A DNA stretch of 64,000 bases from Singulisphaera sp. GP187 (GTDB taxonomy: Bacteria > Planctomycetota > Planctomycetia > Isosphaerales > Isosphaeraceae), in NCBI RefSeq assembly GCF_900129635.1, contig NZ_FSRB01000002.1:710727-774726 (forward strand). Direction: 5' to 3'. The notes under the pieces were generated by a model. It ran no database searches. It was not told the origin of the DNA and saw only the letters and a program-made list of their open reading frames with translations. This document shows, one piece after another, positions 10,047 through 19,265 of the stretch. The translations under genes were made by a program, and so were the position numbers. Position 1 is the first letter of the stretch. Each line of letters begins with the position of its first letter.

Positions 10047-10113
10047 CACGGGTTGTACCCAACCCGTGAGCCAAAAACCTGGGCTATCGTTCACGGGTTG
10101 AGTCCAACCCGTG
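10047..10113. repeat. Two tandem copies of a CACGGGTTG palindrome
   Basis: CACGGGTTG...CAACCCGTG occurs at 10047-10068 and again at 10092-10113, each a 9-bp perfect stem with a 4-nt loop. They lie inside the 586-bp gap between msrA and the ECF gene. The rest of that gap shows no gene. Confidence 0.7.
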
Positions 10114-10405
10114 GCATTCAACGGCGATTGCATCACCGCGGCCACCGATCAGAATATCAAAGAAAACCGAGGCCAACGGCTGAGACGCCATCAAGTCCGG
10201 CCACTTTGTCCGAGGAACACGGACGTTCCGTAAAAGCCGAATCCGCGACCCATGCCGCCGGTGCCATGGGTGAATGCGATCGACATTGGGGCCCCCGTCG
10301 CCTTCGAGGTCTCCCACCTTCGGTTTTTTTCAAAGAAAGACGTTCCGCTCCGGCCCTCCCGTGCAGTATCTCTCGGAGACAAGAGGTCCACTGGGGAACA
10401 ACGGT

Positions 10406-13400
10406 ATGGCAATCGGACACCGCGGCGCAGTTCTTCGACAGATTGAGCGGGTCTTCAGCTTGGGGACACTCTCGGGGATGTCGGAGGAGCAACTCCTCGA
10501 CCACTTCACCGCCCGGCACGACGAGGCCGCCTTCGAGGCGTTGATCGCCCGGCATGGCCCGATGGTTTGGGGACTCTGTCGGCGCCTGCTTCACGATCCG
10601 CATGATGCGGAGGACGCGTTTCAGGCGACTTTCCTCGTCTTGCTCCGCAAGGCCGGCACGCTTCGGGAACCGGGCCAACTCAGTCCCTGGCTCTACGGGG
10701 TTGCCTTCCGCGTGGCGTCGCGCGTCCGCTCCGACCCCGCGCGGCGTCGCGAAAAAGAGGGGAAAGTGGCAAAGCCGGAGGCGGTCGTCTCCGACCTCTC
10801 CCGGGAGGTTGATGGCTTACGGAGCGCGATCGACGAGGAGGTCAACCGGCTCCCCGAGAAGTACCGCAGGCCCGTCATCCTCTGTCACCTTGAGGGTTTG
10901 ACATACGAGGAGGCCGCGCGGCAGCTCCAGTGGACGACCGGGATGGTCAAGGGGCGTCTCACCCAGGCGCGGGAGCGGTTGCGGCATCGACTGACCACGC
11001 GCGGCCTCGCCCCCTCCGTCGGGTTGGCCGGTCCTGGGATTTTCCCGGCCGCTCAGGTGGCGGTCCCGCAGGCTTTGGCCATTCGAACGGCCCAAGTTGC
11101 CGCCCACATCGCGACCGCCGCTTCCGCCTCAATCCTCGCCCTCGCCGAAGGGGCGATTCGGACCATGCTGTTCACCCAGCTCAAAGCGGCGGCCTTGGTG
11201 CTGGCCGCCGGTACGCTGACGCTGGTGTTGTCGGCCTGTGCCTTCGCTCTGGTGCAGACCGACGAAACGCCGCGGGCCGTGGCCACCCCGTTGCCTGAGA
11301 AAGCGGTGGACCCCAAGCCGAACCCGGTGGGGCGATCGATGGAGTTCCGCGTCGTTGAGCCCGGGACTGACCGAGGAATTCCCGGCGTCCAGCTCACGGT
11401 TCGCGCCGGCGACCTGAAGACCGAAGCGTCGACCGACGAGACAGGGCGCTACGTGATCCAGGGGATTCCACCCAAGGTGGCATCGGCGGTCACGATCTGG
11501 GCCACGAAGGCTGGGCTCGTCCCCAAGTCGATTTCTTGGTGGAACGACACCGCGAACACGCGGCTTCCCGGGACGTACACCCTGTCGATGGAGTCAAGCA
11601 CGACGATCGGTGGCCTGATCCGGGACGAGGCAGGTGTGCCGATTGAGGGGGCGATCGTCTACATAAGGGCCGACTCCGGGTACGGCGATGGCGTGCCGTT
11701 CACCGACGTCTTCGAGTACCCGGCCAAGACCGACGCCCAAGGGCGGTGGCGGTGTGACCTGATTCCCGCGGGCGCCTCCGACGTTTCCACGCGGCTGGTC
11801 CACCCCGACTATGTCAGCGACCAATCCTATGGCGATACGCCCGTGCCGTCTCCCGAGCAGCTCAGCGCCCAGTCCGCGGTCATGGTCATGACACGCGGAG
11901 CGACTCTGAGCGGGACGGTGACCGATGCCGGCGGCCGGCCGATTCCAGGTGCCGATGTCAAGCTTGGCATCGATCGCTTCGGGGCCCCCCAGCCCCCCAG
12001 CACTCAGACCGATGCCGAGGGCCACTATCAATTCCACGTGAAGCCCGGAAGCCAGGTCCTGACCGTTCAGGCCAAAGGGCACGCGCCCGACCTGAAACGG
12101 CTCCCGGCCGTCCAGGGCCGCGAGCGAGTCGACTTTCAGCTCCTCCCCGCGCAGCCGTTCTTCGGGCGGATCGTCGATCGGCAAGGGCGGCCGGTCGCTG
12201 GAGCGCGTATCGTCGCTGATACCTGGCGTGGCTGCCGCACGCTGAACACCAAGTTCACCACCGACGCCGAAGGCTACTACCGCTGGGACGACGCACCTGC
12301 CGACGAGGTTCTCATCGATATCTGGAAGGGGGGCTATATGCCGATCCGGAAGCGGCCAATGACGGCCTCCCCCGAAGAGGTCGAGATCAGGTTGGCGCCG
12401 ATGTTACGGGTCCAAGGCTCGGTCGTCGATGCCGAGAGTGGCCAGGCGGTGGAGTCCTTCAAGGTGATCCCGGGGTATGTGATTGGCGATTCGCAATCAC
12501 CGTATTGGTTGTACAGCGACCTGATGTCGGCGAGCGGGGGAAAATACGAGATCAGCCTCAACGATCCGAGAACGCCTCACGTCCGCATCGAGGCGAAGGG
12601 CTTTCAACCGGCCGTCTCGCGGCCGTTCCGGGGCGATGAGGGAGACACGGCCTACGACTTCAAACTCCAGAAGGCCGCCACGATCACCGGAATCGTTCGT
12701 TTGCCCGATGGCAGGCCGCTTCCAGGTGCGGAAGTCATCATGGTGTTGGCAGGACGGTCCACGATGATCAACAACGGCCGGTTCACTCAGCGGGATCGGA
12801 ACCCGTGGGTTGAGACTGGCCCCGACGGTCGTTTCTCACTCCCCGCACCGGAGAAGGATTACTCGATTGCCGTTCTCCACGACCGTGGTTACGGAGAACG
12901 GTCGTCGCAGGGCCTGGCCGCCGATCCTGTCGTCACCGTTCGCCCCTGGGGCCGGATCCAGGGGACCTACCGGATCGGCTCGGCACCGGGGGTGCGTCAA
13001 GCGATCAAGGCGGATCGACGGCACTCCACCGGCGGAACGGTGGTAAAAATAGCTTTCGATTACCAGGTCTTGAGCGACGGCCGGGGGCAGTTCACCCTCG
13101 ATCATGTCCCCCCCGACGAGTTCCTGGTGTCCTCTGTTTTCCAGTTGCCCAGGGACATCACCACAGCGTCGGGTCAGAGCGTCATCGTCGCGGTTCAGCC
13201 CGGCGAAACGCGGAGCGTGTCCCTCGGAGGGAAGGGGCAACCCGTCGTCGGACGAATCGGCATCCCCAAGGGATCCGACCGACAGGTGGATTGGTCGTAC
13301 GGTTCCTTCGCGTTCGAGACTGCGCTGGAGCGCCCGATCCCTCCCAAGGGGCTGGACGCCCAAGAGCAGATGCGCTGGTGGCGGGAGTCGGAGGAGAGCA

Positions 13401-13681
13401 AGGCATACTCGCGGGCCCACCACCGCTTCCCGCTCCGGATCGGTCCCGATGGCTCGTTCCGGGTGGAGGACGTGCCGGCCGCCCCCTACATCCTCTCGAT
13501 TCAGATGTACGAACCCCCGTCGGATCATCGAAGGGGCGGCCCCGCCAAAGTTGTGGGTCGGGCCGCTCACAAGTTCGTCGTTCCCGAGCAGCCGGGCGGC
13601 CGAAGCGATGAACCGCTCGACCTGGGTGAGATTCCCTTGAATCTGAACAAGCGAGTGGGCGACCCTGTGTCAGACTTCTAG
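10406..13681 (+). CDS. ECF sigma-70 factor fused to carboxypeptidase-like repeats
   Basis: 1091 aa from ATG 10406, which has GGGGA 8 nt upstream. Residues about 20-200 are a sigma-70 ECF module: region 2 ('HGPMVWGLCRRLLHDPHDAEDAFQATFL' in outline, split here by domain) and region 4 ('LPEKYRRPVILCHLEGLTYEEAARQL'). A hydrophobic segment near residues 255-280 ('AAALVLAAGTLTLVLSACAF') could anchor the protein. The rest is a chain of carboxypeptidase-regulatory-like beta domains ('GIPGVQLTVRAG', 'TDETGRYVIQGIP', 'DAEGHYQFHVKPG'). Such sigma-repeat fusions are known in planctomycetes and may link an outside signal to transcription. The frame stops at TAG 13679, exactly where a thioredoxin domain should begin. 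Confidence 0.85.
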   Translation: MAIGHRGAVLRQIERVFSLGTLSGMSEEQLLDHFTARHDEAAFEALIARHGPMVWGLCRRLLHDPHDAEDAFQATFLVLLRKAGTLREPGQLSPWLYGVAFRVASRVRSDPARRREKEGKVAKPEAVVSDLSREVDGLRSAIDEEVNRLPEKYRRPVILCHLEGLTYEEAARQLQWTTGMVKGRLTQARERLRHRLTTRGLAPSVGLAGPGIFPAAQVAVPQALAIRTAQVAAHIATAASASILALAEGAIRTMLFTQLKAAALVLAAGTLTLVLSACAFALVQTDETPRAVATPLPEKAVDPKPNPVGRSMEFRVVEPGTDRGIPGVQLTVRAGDLKTEASTDETGRYVIQGIPPKVASAVTIWATKAGLVPKSISWWNDTANTRLPGTYTLSMESSTTIGGLIRDEAGVPIEGAIVYIRADSGYGDGVPFTDVFEYPAKTDAQGRWRCDLIPAGASDVSTRLVHPDYVSDQSYGDTPVPSPEQLSAQSAVMVMTRGATLSGTVTDAGGRPIPGADVKLGIDRFGAPQPPSTQTDAEGHYQFHVKPGSQVLTVQAKGHAPDLKRLPAVQGRERVDFQLLPAQPFFGRIVDRQGRPVAGARIVADTWRGCRTLNTKFTTDAEGYYRWDDAPADEVLIDIWKGGYMPIRKRPMTASPEEVEIRLAPMLRVQGSVVDAESGQAVESFKVIPGYVIGDSQSPYWLYSDLMSASGGKYEISLNDPRTPHVRIEAKGFQPAVSRPFRGDEGDTAYDFKLQKAATITGIVRLPDGRPLPGAEVIMVLAGRSTMINNGRFTQRDRNPWVETGPDGRFSLPAPEKDYSIAVLHDRGYGERSSQGLAADPVVTVRPWGRIQGTYRIGSAPGVRQAIKADRRHSTGGTVVKIAFDYQVLSDGRGQFTLDHVPPDEFLVSSVFQLPRDITTASGQSVIVAVQPGETRSVSLGGKGQPVVGRIGIPKGSDRQVDWSYGSFAFETALERPIPPKGLDAQEQMRWWRESEESKAYSRAHHRFPLRIGPDGSFRVEDVPAAPYILSIQMYEPPSDHRRGGPAKVVGRAAHKFVVPEQPGGRSDEPLDLGEIPLNLNKRVGDPVSDF

Positions 13682-14083
13682 GTTCCCACCCTCGACGGCA
13701 AGACCGTCGCCCTGGCCGACTCTCGAGGCAATTACGTCCTGCTCGACTTCTGAGCGACATGGTGTACTCCTTGCCTCGCCGAGACGCCGCATCTGAAGGC
13801 GACCTTCGAGGCGTTCGGCCACGACGACCGATTCGCCATGATCGGCCTGAGCCTGGACCCCTCGAAGGACGAACCGCGGACGTACGTGGCCAACCAAGGA
13901 TTACCCTGGGCTCAGGGGTACCTCGGCGCCTGGTCGGAGGCCACACTCCCGGCGGAATACGGCGTCGAAGCGATCCCTTCGATCTGGTTGATCGGGCCCG
14001 ACGGCAAGGTGGTCGCCATGAACCTGCGCGGCGACCGGATCAAGGAAGCCGTCTCCCAGGCGCTGGCGACACCCCCACGATGA
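13682..14083 (+). pseudogene. Disconnected thioredoxin/TlpA-like domain of the ECF protein
   Basis: Reading on in the frame of the upstream ECF gene gives a full TlpA-like domain: VPTLDGKTVALADSRG, then LLDF, then ATWCTPC (active-site CxxC), IGLSLDPSKDEPRTYV, and the cis-Pro region AIPSIWLIGPDGKV. Two in-frame stops break it: TAG at 13679-13681 and TGA at 13751-13753, where homologues usually have Glu and Trp (one base change each). No frameshift is present. An internal ATG at 13838 could yield only an 81-aa fragment without the active site. Most likely a decayed C-terminal domain; readthrough or sequence error cannot be excluded. Confidence 0.8.
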
Positions 14084-14189
14084 TTGGGGGCGGCGCGGAA
14101 CCGTTCGAGACCGTCAGCGCCGATGACGACGTCACCCGTTGCAATGGTGTGGAAGTTCTTCGAAATCACTCCCAGACCTGATTCTCCCC

Positions 14190-14222
14190 GCCCGCCCGTA
14201 AGGCAAGCGGGGAGCGTCAGGT
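14190..14222. repeat. REP-like palindrome, copy 2
   Basis: CGCCCGTAAGGCAAGCGGGG followed by AGCGTCAG; one base in the second arm differs from the family, and the distal hairpin is truncated. Confidence 0.65.
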
Positions 14223-14824
14223 CAATGTCCTTGTGAAGCCGTGTTACCGCGATTTTTCGCTTGGATTGCACCCAAGAAATCCTCTGACGCCTCGAATGCT
14301 CTGAGAACCGGGGTCGATGGGGGGCCGTGCCTGTCCCCAGGATTTCCGTGCGCCAACCGACGGTGAACCGCAAGAGTGGGGGGGGTGGGCCTGTTCTTTG
14401 GCTGACGGGAGCCTGATTGAGCTTGAACGGCCAGCCTTGGCCCTGAGTCTGTTCCTCGGTTCGAGCCTTTGAGCGGACGCCTGTCCCCTGGGGCCGCGGA
14501 CTCCCTGCCCGTAATTCCAGAGGATTCGATGGAAACTGAACCTTGCCCTTCCCTGTCCCCTCTTTTTTTTGTTGACAACGGCCTGAGTTACATGTAGTGT
14601 ACGGATGTATCAAGAGGGCCGACGGTTGGTTCACTTTGCCCCCCCCTTGGACCCTGCGCCGGGGACCTGCTATGATTCAATGACAAATGTCATGGCGGGT
14701 GGGAGAGGAAGGGGGAAGAGGTCTTCGACGGGTCGGGTCTGACGATCGCTCTGCGAAGTCACGTCGGGAGACGGCCGAGAGCGCGGCGAGTGGAGCCGAC
14801 GTCTATTGGTGGAGAAGTGAAAAA
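14223..14824. other. Intergenic, no convincing gene
   Basis: About 600 bp with several overlapping frames on both strands, none with family features or consistent codon bias. Homopolymer runs of G, C and T are present. I see nothing else. Confidence 0.4.
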
Positions 14825-15262
14825 ATGTACGTTAATATGAGAGCGTATGTTCGAGGGACGATGGGGACGTGGGACGCGGCCGAGCGGGATCGGGCGGCGG
14901 CCGGAGGATGTTTGAGTCGTGGGAGGAGGCGGGCCGTGCTGCACGGGCTTCGATCCGAGCTCAGGCTGAGCGGGAATGACACGGTGGAAAACGTCCGGGG
15001 CGACCATGACCATGACCGAGGAGCTGCGACGAGTCCGCGGGAGGACGCGCTGGGACTGGGGGCCGAGGATCGGGATGCGATCCAACGCCGCCGCCGGCGT
15101 TACGAACAGCTTCAACACGCCGAGGGGCGGCTTCGTCCGCTGCAGAAAACCAGGCTCGCCGAAGTCTACTGGCGCGTCCATGCCGAGCTGCACCGGGTCG
15201 GCCGCGAAATCGTCGAGGAACGTGGTCTCGAGGCGGGAGGGTCGTGGCTCGATTGCGAATGA
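14825..15262 (+). CDS. Hypothetical protein, helical C-terminus
   Basis: About 145 aa if started at ATG 14825, which has GGAG about 10 nt upstream; the frame is open further back to 14687. The first half is basic and unremarkable. Residues about 90-145 look like real protein: a charged amphipathic helix ('RRRRRYEQLQHAEGRLRPLQ', 'LAEVYWRVHAELHRVGREIV'). No family is recognised. A large antisense frame overlaps it but has a worse composition. It converges on the membrane methyltransferase-like gene. It may be a small real gene or a remnant. Confidence 0.35.
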   Translation: MYVNMRAYVRGTMGTWDAAERDRAAAGGCLSRGRRRAVLHGLRSELRLSGNDTVENVRGDHDHDRGAATSPREDALGLGAEDRDAIQRRRRRYEQLQHAEGRLRPLQKTRLAEVYWRVHAELHRVGREIVEERGLEAGGSWLDCE

Positions 15263-15309
15263 GCCGCTCTCTGCCGAGATTTCCGAGGGCGGGCGGGCGG
15301 GAGCGTCTC

Positions 15310-17508
15310 TCAACGCGCTCGTCTGAGGAGGAGGAAATGTCCCGCCAGGCTTGAGAAGTCGTCCGTCCAGACCACCGCTCCGCCGCGCGGCCGTGGTGGT
15401 ATCCATTTCGGGTCGGTTGCCACTCCACCGAGGTCCAGGTCGCGGGCGGCCATCACGGCCCAGATCGATTCCTGCTTCCCGGCGCGCTTTTCCTCGGGTT
15501 TGAGGGGCCGGTCGGTACGAATTCGGCAGACGAGGCCCGCGTCGCGCGCCAGGGCCTCCAGCACCGACTCGAGGTCGAGGGAACGGTTCGAGATGTGGAA
15601 CGCGAGTATCCCCTGCCCCGCCAACTTCCGGCGATAAACGGCCAGGGCCTCGCGCGTAAGCAAATGCGTGGGAATCGCGTCGGAGCTGAAGGCGTCGAGG
15701 ACGATCATCGCGTAGTGATGGTCCGGCGCCTCGCGGAGCCTGAGTCGTGCATCGCCGATGACCACGTTGAGCGAACTCGCTCGGCAATCGCGGAGGAAGG
15801 TGAAGTCGTGCGGGTCGGACGCGATCCGCATCACGGCCGGGTCGATCTCATAGAACGTCCAGCGCTCCCCCGGCTCGGCGTAGGACGCCAACGAGCCCAC
15901 ACCCAGTCCGACAATGGCAACGTTCCCCCCAGCGCCCGAGGGCCGGGCGTGGAACTCGTCGAAGACCTGGCCGATCGGACCGCTGCGGTGATAGTAGCTG
16001 AGCGGCTCCCGGCGCCGCGCGGGGTCGAGGCTCTGCTGGCCGTGAAGCGTACGCCCGTGGAAGAGGCGATGACTCCGGCTCTGGCGGTCCTCGGTCACTT
16101 GCAGGACGCCGAAGAAGTTCCGTTCTTGGTGGAGCACGCGTCCGTTGACCCCGGCCGTCAGTCCGCTCGCGAGCAAGCCCGCGCCGATCGTGAGCGCGAA
16201 TCGCACGGGGCGCGCCCGGCGGGTCCAGCAAACCAGCGACACCAGACCCGAGACGAGCATCGTGCCCAGAGGGACGAACCAGGCCTGGTCAGTCGTGATC
16301 GACGCGGTCGTGAGCCCGAACACGGCCAATGGGATCGCGACGTCACCGATCCGCCGTCGGGTTGGCCGGCCATCAGGCGTGTTGACGCCTGGTATCACGA
16401 GGCAGGCCAGCACGAGGGCGAGCGGATATTCCGCCAGGCGGTTGAAGACCAACGGCGCGATCAGGGCGTTAAAGGTTCCGCCCAGGAAGCCCCCGATCGC
16501 GATCGCCAGGTAGAATGCCGTCAGGTGTTGCGTCGCGGGACGATCCTGAGCCAACTCACCGTGGCAAACCAGCGCGGCGGTGAAAAAAGTGACGAGGTGG
16601 AGTGGGATCAACCAGGGCGGGACGAGCCCGAAGCCAAGCACCAGGGCCAGCGCCATGACCGCCAGGGGGAGTGCTCGGACCATCGCCCCATGGGACACGA
16701 TCGGTCTGCGAGCGAAGACGACGATGAACGAGAGCAGGTAGAGCCCCAGGGGGATCACCCAGAGGAGTGGGACAGGCGCGATGTCCGTCGACAGATAAGT
16801 GGTCACCCCCAACATCAAACTCGAGGGGATGAACGCCAACAACACCCAGCGCCACCAGCGGCCGGCTCCAGGTCGGACCGGGCTCGCGGTCTTGGGGACA
16901 TCGGGGCCCGGCGCCCTGACGACGATCGCCGCGCACCCGACGATCAGGCCTGCGACTCCGATGTAACCCGCGGCCCAGAGTTCGCCTTGCCTGGCGAGCG
17001 AGACGTTCGGCTCGATCACGAGTGGATAGGCGAGCAACGCCGCCAAACTTCCGAGGTTGCTGGCCCCGTAGAGGAAATAAGGGTCGGCCGCGGCGCGGTG
17101 CTCGGTTCTGGCAAACCAACTCTGGAGCAACGGGGCCGTGGTCGCGACCGCGAAGAAGGGCAGGCCCACCGACTGAAAGAGCAGCATGAGCAGGTGGCCC
17201 GTCGTGTTGTTCGTGCCCCCGGCGAAGTCAACGCCAGCCTTGGCGTCGATGCCGAGCGGCAGGAAGAACCAAGGGCCGAGGAGCAGAAACGTATGCACCA
17301 AGGCCTGGCGACGCACCCCCAGCCAGCCGGTCAGCGCATGCGCGTAGACATATCCGGCGAGCAGGACCCCTTGGAAAAAGACCATGCAAGTCGTCCAGAC
17401 GGCGGGCGCGCCTCCGAACAGCGGCAGGACCGCCTTGGCGATCATCGGCTCCGCCGAGAACAAAAGGACCGCGCCGAGCAGCAGCGTCAGGGCGAACAAG
17501 AGCGGCAA
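15310..17508 (-). CDS. Membrane-fused spermidine-synthase-like protein
   Basis: 732 aa. The N-terminal about 430 residues hold at least ten hydrophobic segments (for example 'LLFALTLLLGAVLLFSAEPM', 'LYLLSFIVVFA'), MFS-like in pattern. After about residue 450 comes a cytoplasmic Rossmann methyltransferase-like domain: 'NFFGVLQVTED', motif I 'VAIVGLGVGSLASYA', acidic 'FYEIDPAVMRIA', 'VVIGDARLRL' and 'YAMIVLDAFSSDAIPTHLLT', all typical of spermidine-synthase relatives. Proteins of this fused class are widespread; true polyamine synthesis is unproven. The start is the first Met before the first membrane helix. The preceding gap carries a REP-like repeat, so it is probably transcribed alone. Confidence 0.82.
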   Translation of the reverse strand: MPLLFALTLLLGAVLLFSAEPMIAKAVLPLFGGAPAVWTTCMVFFQGVLLAGYVYAHALTGWLGVRRQALVHTFLLLGPWFFLPLGIDAKAGVDFAGGTNNTTGHLLMLLFQSVGLPFFAVATTAPLLQSWFARTEHRAAADPYFLYGASNLGSLAALLAYPLVIEPNVSLARQGELWAAGYIGVAGLIVGCAAIVVRAPGPDVPKTASPVRPGAGRWWRWVLLAFIPSSLMLGVTTYLSTDIAPVPLLWVIPLGLYLLSFIVVFARRPIVSHGAMVRALPLAVMALALVLGFGLVPPWLIPLHLVTFFTAALVCHGELAQDRPATQHLTAFYLAIAIGGFLGGTFNALIAPLVFNRLAEYPLALVLACLVIPGVNTPDGRPTRRRIGDVAIPLAVFGLTTASITTDQAWFVPLGTMLVSGLVSLVCWTRRARPVRFALTIGAGLLASGLTAGVNGRVLHQERNFFGVLQVTEDRQSRSHRLFHGRTLHGQQSLDPARRREPLSYYHRSGPIGQVFDEFHARPSGAGGNVAIVGLGVGSLASYAEPGERWTFYEIDPAVMRIASDPHDFTFLRDCRASSLNVVIGDARLRLREAPDHHYAMIVLDAFSSDAIPTHLLTREALAVYRRKLAGQGILAFHISNRSLDLESVLEALARDAGLVCRIRTDRPLKPEEKRAGKQESIWAVMAARDLDLGGVATDPKWIPPRPRGGAVVWTDDFSSLAGHFLLLRRAR

Positions 17509-17541
17509 GGGTGGCCTCGAGTCCCGTCTTTTTGGGCTTTT

Positions 17542-17582
17542 CGCTCACCCGTAAGGCGAGCGGGGAGCGGATCGCTCCCTGG
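17542..17582. repeat. REP-like palindrome, copy 3
   Basis: CGCTCACCCGTAAGGCGAGC followed by GGGGAGCG and a GCTCCCT arm: same module as 9841, with one arm base changed. Confidence 0.7.
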
Positions 17583-17677
17583 CTTTCGATTCATCGCGTG
17601 GGAGTCATTCCGAAGCCAGGGCATCGGTTCGTCGAACCATTTTTCTTGGCGTTGTCGTCGGCCCCACGATTCCCGTA

Positions 17678-17747
17678 GGGTGGGCACGGCCCACCATCTT
17701 AACCTGCTTTTTAGCAAGGAGATAGGGATGGTGGGCCGTGCCCGCCC
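17678..17747. repeat. 21-bp inverted repeat (GGGCACGGCCCACC family)
   Basis: 17678-17698 and 17727-17747 are reverse complements at 20 of 21 positions, with 28 nt between. Related single arms (GGACGGCCCACC, GGACACGGCCCACC) occur near 41522 and 55596. The rest of the 17509-18062 gap holds no visible gene. Confidence 0.7.
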
Positions 17748-18062
17748 TCCGGGGGATTCGATCTTGGGTGCCGATTGATCTTGGTGTGATTATGGCTTTA
17801 TCACAGGTTCGGTGTTGCGTTGCAAGCCAGGGAGTTCAGGCTTCCCGCTCGCCTGGGAGGAATTTTGATCAAGAAAAGGAGGACGATCGGTGGCTTTCGG
17901 ATCCTCAGCGAGGCGTAGGCGTCGGCTTGAGGGAGGAAATCTCTGGCATCTCGGTCCCCTTCACGGGCATGATCTTGGTAACGTCCGGTTCGCCGTCCGC
18001 CGGGTTCGACCAAAGACCGACGACTTGGGACGGCCTTGAGAGTTTACGAAGAAGGAAGGTTG

Positions 18063-19100
18063 ATGATGATGGATTCCCAATCACAGGTGCGTCGTATCGG
18101 GTTCTCGTCTCGCCGGTTCGTGCTTTTCCTCGGGTTGGCGTCGGCCCTGTGGGCCGCTGCGCCCGCTGGGGCGCAGGACGGTGCCGCGGATCAGGACAAG
18201 GCGGTGGCCGACATTCAGAAGCTGGGTGGGAAGGTCGACCGCGACGACAAGGCGCCGGGCAAGCCTGTGACCAACGTGAGCCTCGCGATCACCAAGGTGA
18301 GCGACGCTGATCTGGTCGTTCTCGAGAAGCTCGACAAGCTCACGAGGCTGTCGCTCGTCGGCACGCCCGTCACCGACGCCGGCCTTGAGCACCTCAAGGG
18401 GCTGACCGAACTCAAGAAACTCTACCTGGTCGACACCAAGGTGACCGATGCCGGCCTGGCGCACCTCAAGGGCTTGAAGAACCTCGAAGTGCTCAGCCTG
18501 GTGGGAACTCAGGTGGGCGACGCGGGGGTGGACTCGCTGAAGGATTTGTCAAACCTCCAGTCCCTCTTCCTGTTGGGGTCGAAGGTCACCGACGAGGGAA
18601 CGAAGAAGGCCGTCGAGGCCCTGCCCAAGACCAAGATCGACCTCGCGGCCAAGATGGCCGAAGAGGCGGCCAGGAAGAAGGCCGAGGAAGAGAAGAAGGC
18701 CGAGGAAGAGGCCAAGAAGAAGGCCGAAGAGGCCAAGAAGAAGGCCGACGAAGCGAAGAAGGCCGTCGAGGCCAAGGTCAAGGCCGAGGAAGAGGCCAAG
18801 AAGAAGGGCGAGGAAGCGAAGAAGGCCGAAGAGGCCAAGGTGAAGGCCGATCAAGAGGCCAAGGTGAAGGGGGACGAGGCGAAGAAGGCCGTCGAGGCCA
18901 AAGTGAAGGCCGAGGAAGAGGCTAAGAAGAAGGGCGAAGAAGCGAGCAAGGCCGAAGAGGCGAGCAAGAAAGCCGACGAAGAGGCGAAGAAGGCCGAAGT
19001 GAAGAAGCCCGAAGAAAAGAAGGCTGAAGAAAAGAAGCCCGAAGAGCAGAAGGCTGAAGAGAAGAAGCCCGAGGAGAAGAAGGCCGAAGAGAAGAAATAA
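18063..19100 (+). CDS. Secreted leucine-rich-repeat protein with Lys/Glu/Ala coiled tail
   Basis: Up to 345 aa; three ATGs at 18063, 18066 and 18069 follow AAGGAAGG, the last two having better spacing. A signal peptide covers residues about 15-42 ('FVLFLGLASALWAAAPAGAQ'). Residues about 70-190 hold LRR units of the planctomycete type: 'LTRLSLVGTPVTDAGLEHLK', 'LKKLYLVDTKVTDAGLAHLK', 'LEVLSLVGTQVGDAGVDSLK'. The last 150 residues are almost only K, E and A (KKAEEE-type units), predicted as one long charged helix. LRRs mediate binding; the tail may span the envelope. No partner gene is adjacent. Confidence 0.75.
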   Translation: MMMDSQSQVRRIGFSSRRFVLFLGLASALWAAAPAGAQDGAADQDKAVADIQKLGGKVDRDDKAPGKPVTNVSLAITKVSDADLVVLEKLDKLTRLSLVGTPVTDAGLEHLKGLTELKKLYLVDTKVTDAGLAHLKGLKNLEVLSLVGTQVGDAGVDSLKDLSNLQSLFLLGSKVTDEGTKKAVEALPKTKIDLAAKMAEEAARKKAEEEKKAEEEAKKKAEEAKKKADEAKKAVEAKVKAEEEAKKKGEEAKKAEEAKVKADQEAKVKGDEAKKAVEAKVKAEEEAKKKGEEASKAEEASKKADEEAKKAEVKKPEEKKAEEKKPEEQKAEEKKPEEKKAEEKK

Positions 19101-19121
19101 GCGGTCGGACGCGGTTCACCT

Positions 19122-19159
19122 GGGCGGCTGGGGGCTCGCCTTCGAGACCCCAGCCGCCC
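19122..19159 (+). terminator. Strong hairpin after the LRR gene
   Basis: GGGCGGCTGGGG (19122-19133) pairs perfectly with CCCCAGCCGCCC (19148-19159). No T run follows, so termination is inferred from position only. Confidence 0.45.
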
Positions 19160-19265
19160 GTTCAGGCCCATTCAAGGGGAACCGTGTCGTAGGGCCTCGA
19201 TGCCGTCGTTCCGTGGTTCCACGCCTGTTGAGGCGTCGTCATTCATGAGTGGCCAGGAGACGCGG

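Noticed and set aside
13751-13753. TGA as selenocysteine
   Set aside because: The position is a Trp in homologous thioredoxin domains, not the active-site Cys, and an upstream TAG also interrupts the frame.
14759-15787. 342-aa minus-strand frame
   Set aside because: Low-complexity Arg/Pro-rich translation overlapping the end of the real minus-strand gene in another frame.
15595-17778. 727-aa plus-strand frame
   Set aside because: It mirrors the membrane/spermidine-synthase-like gene, is full of Arg, Glu and Gln runs and has no family features.
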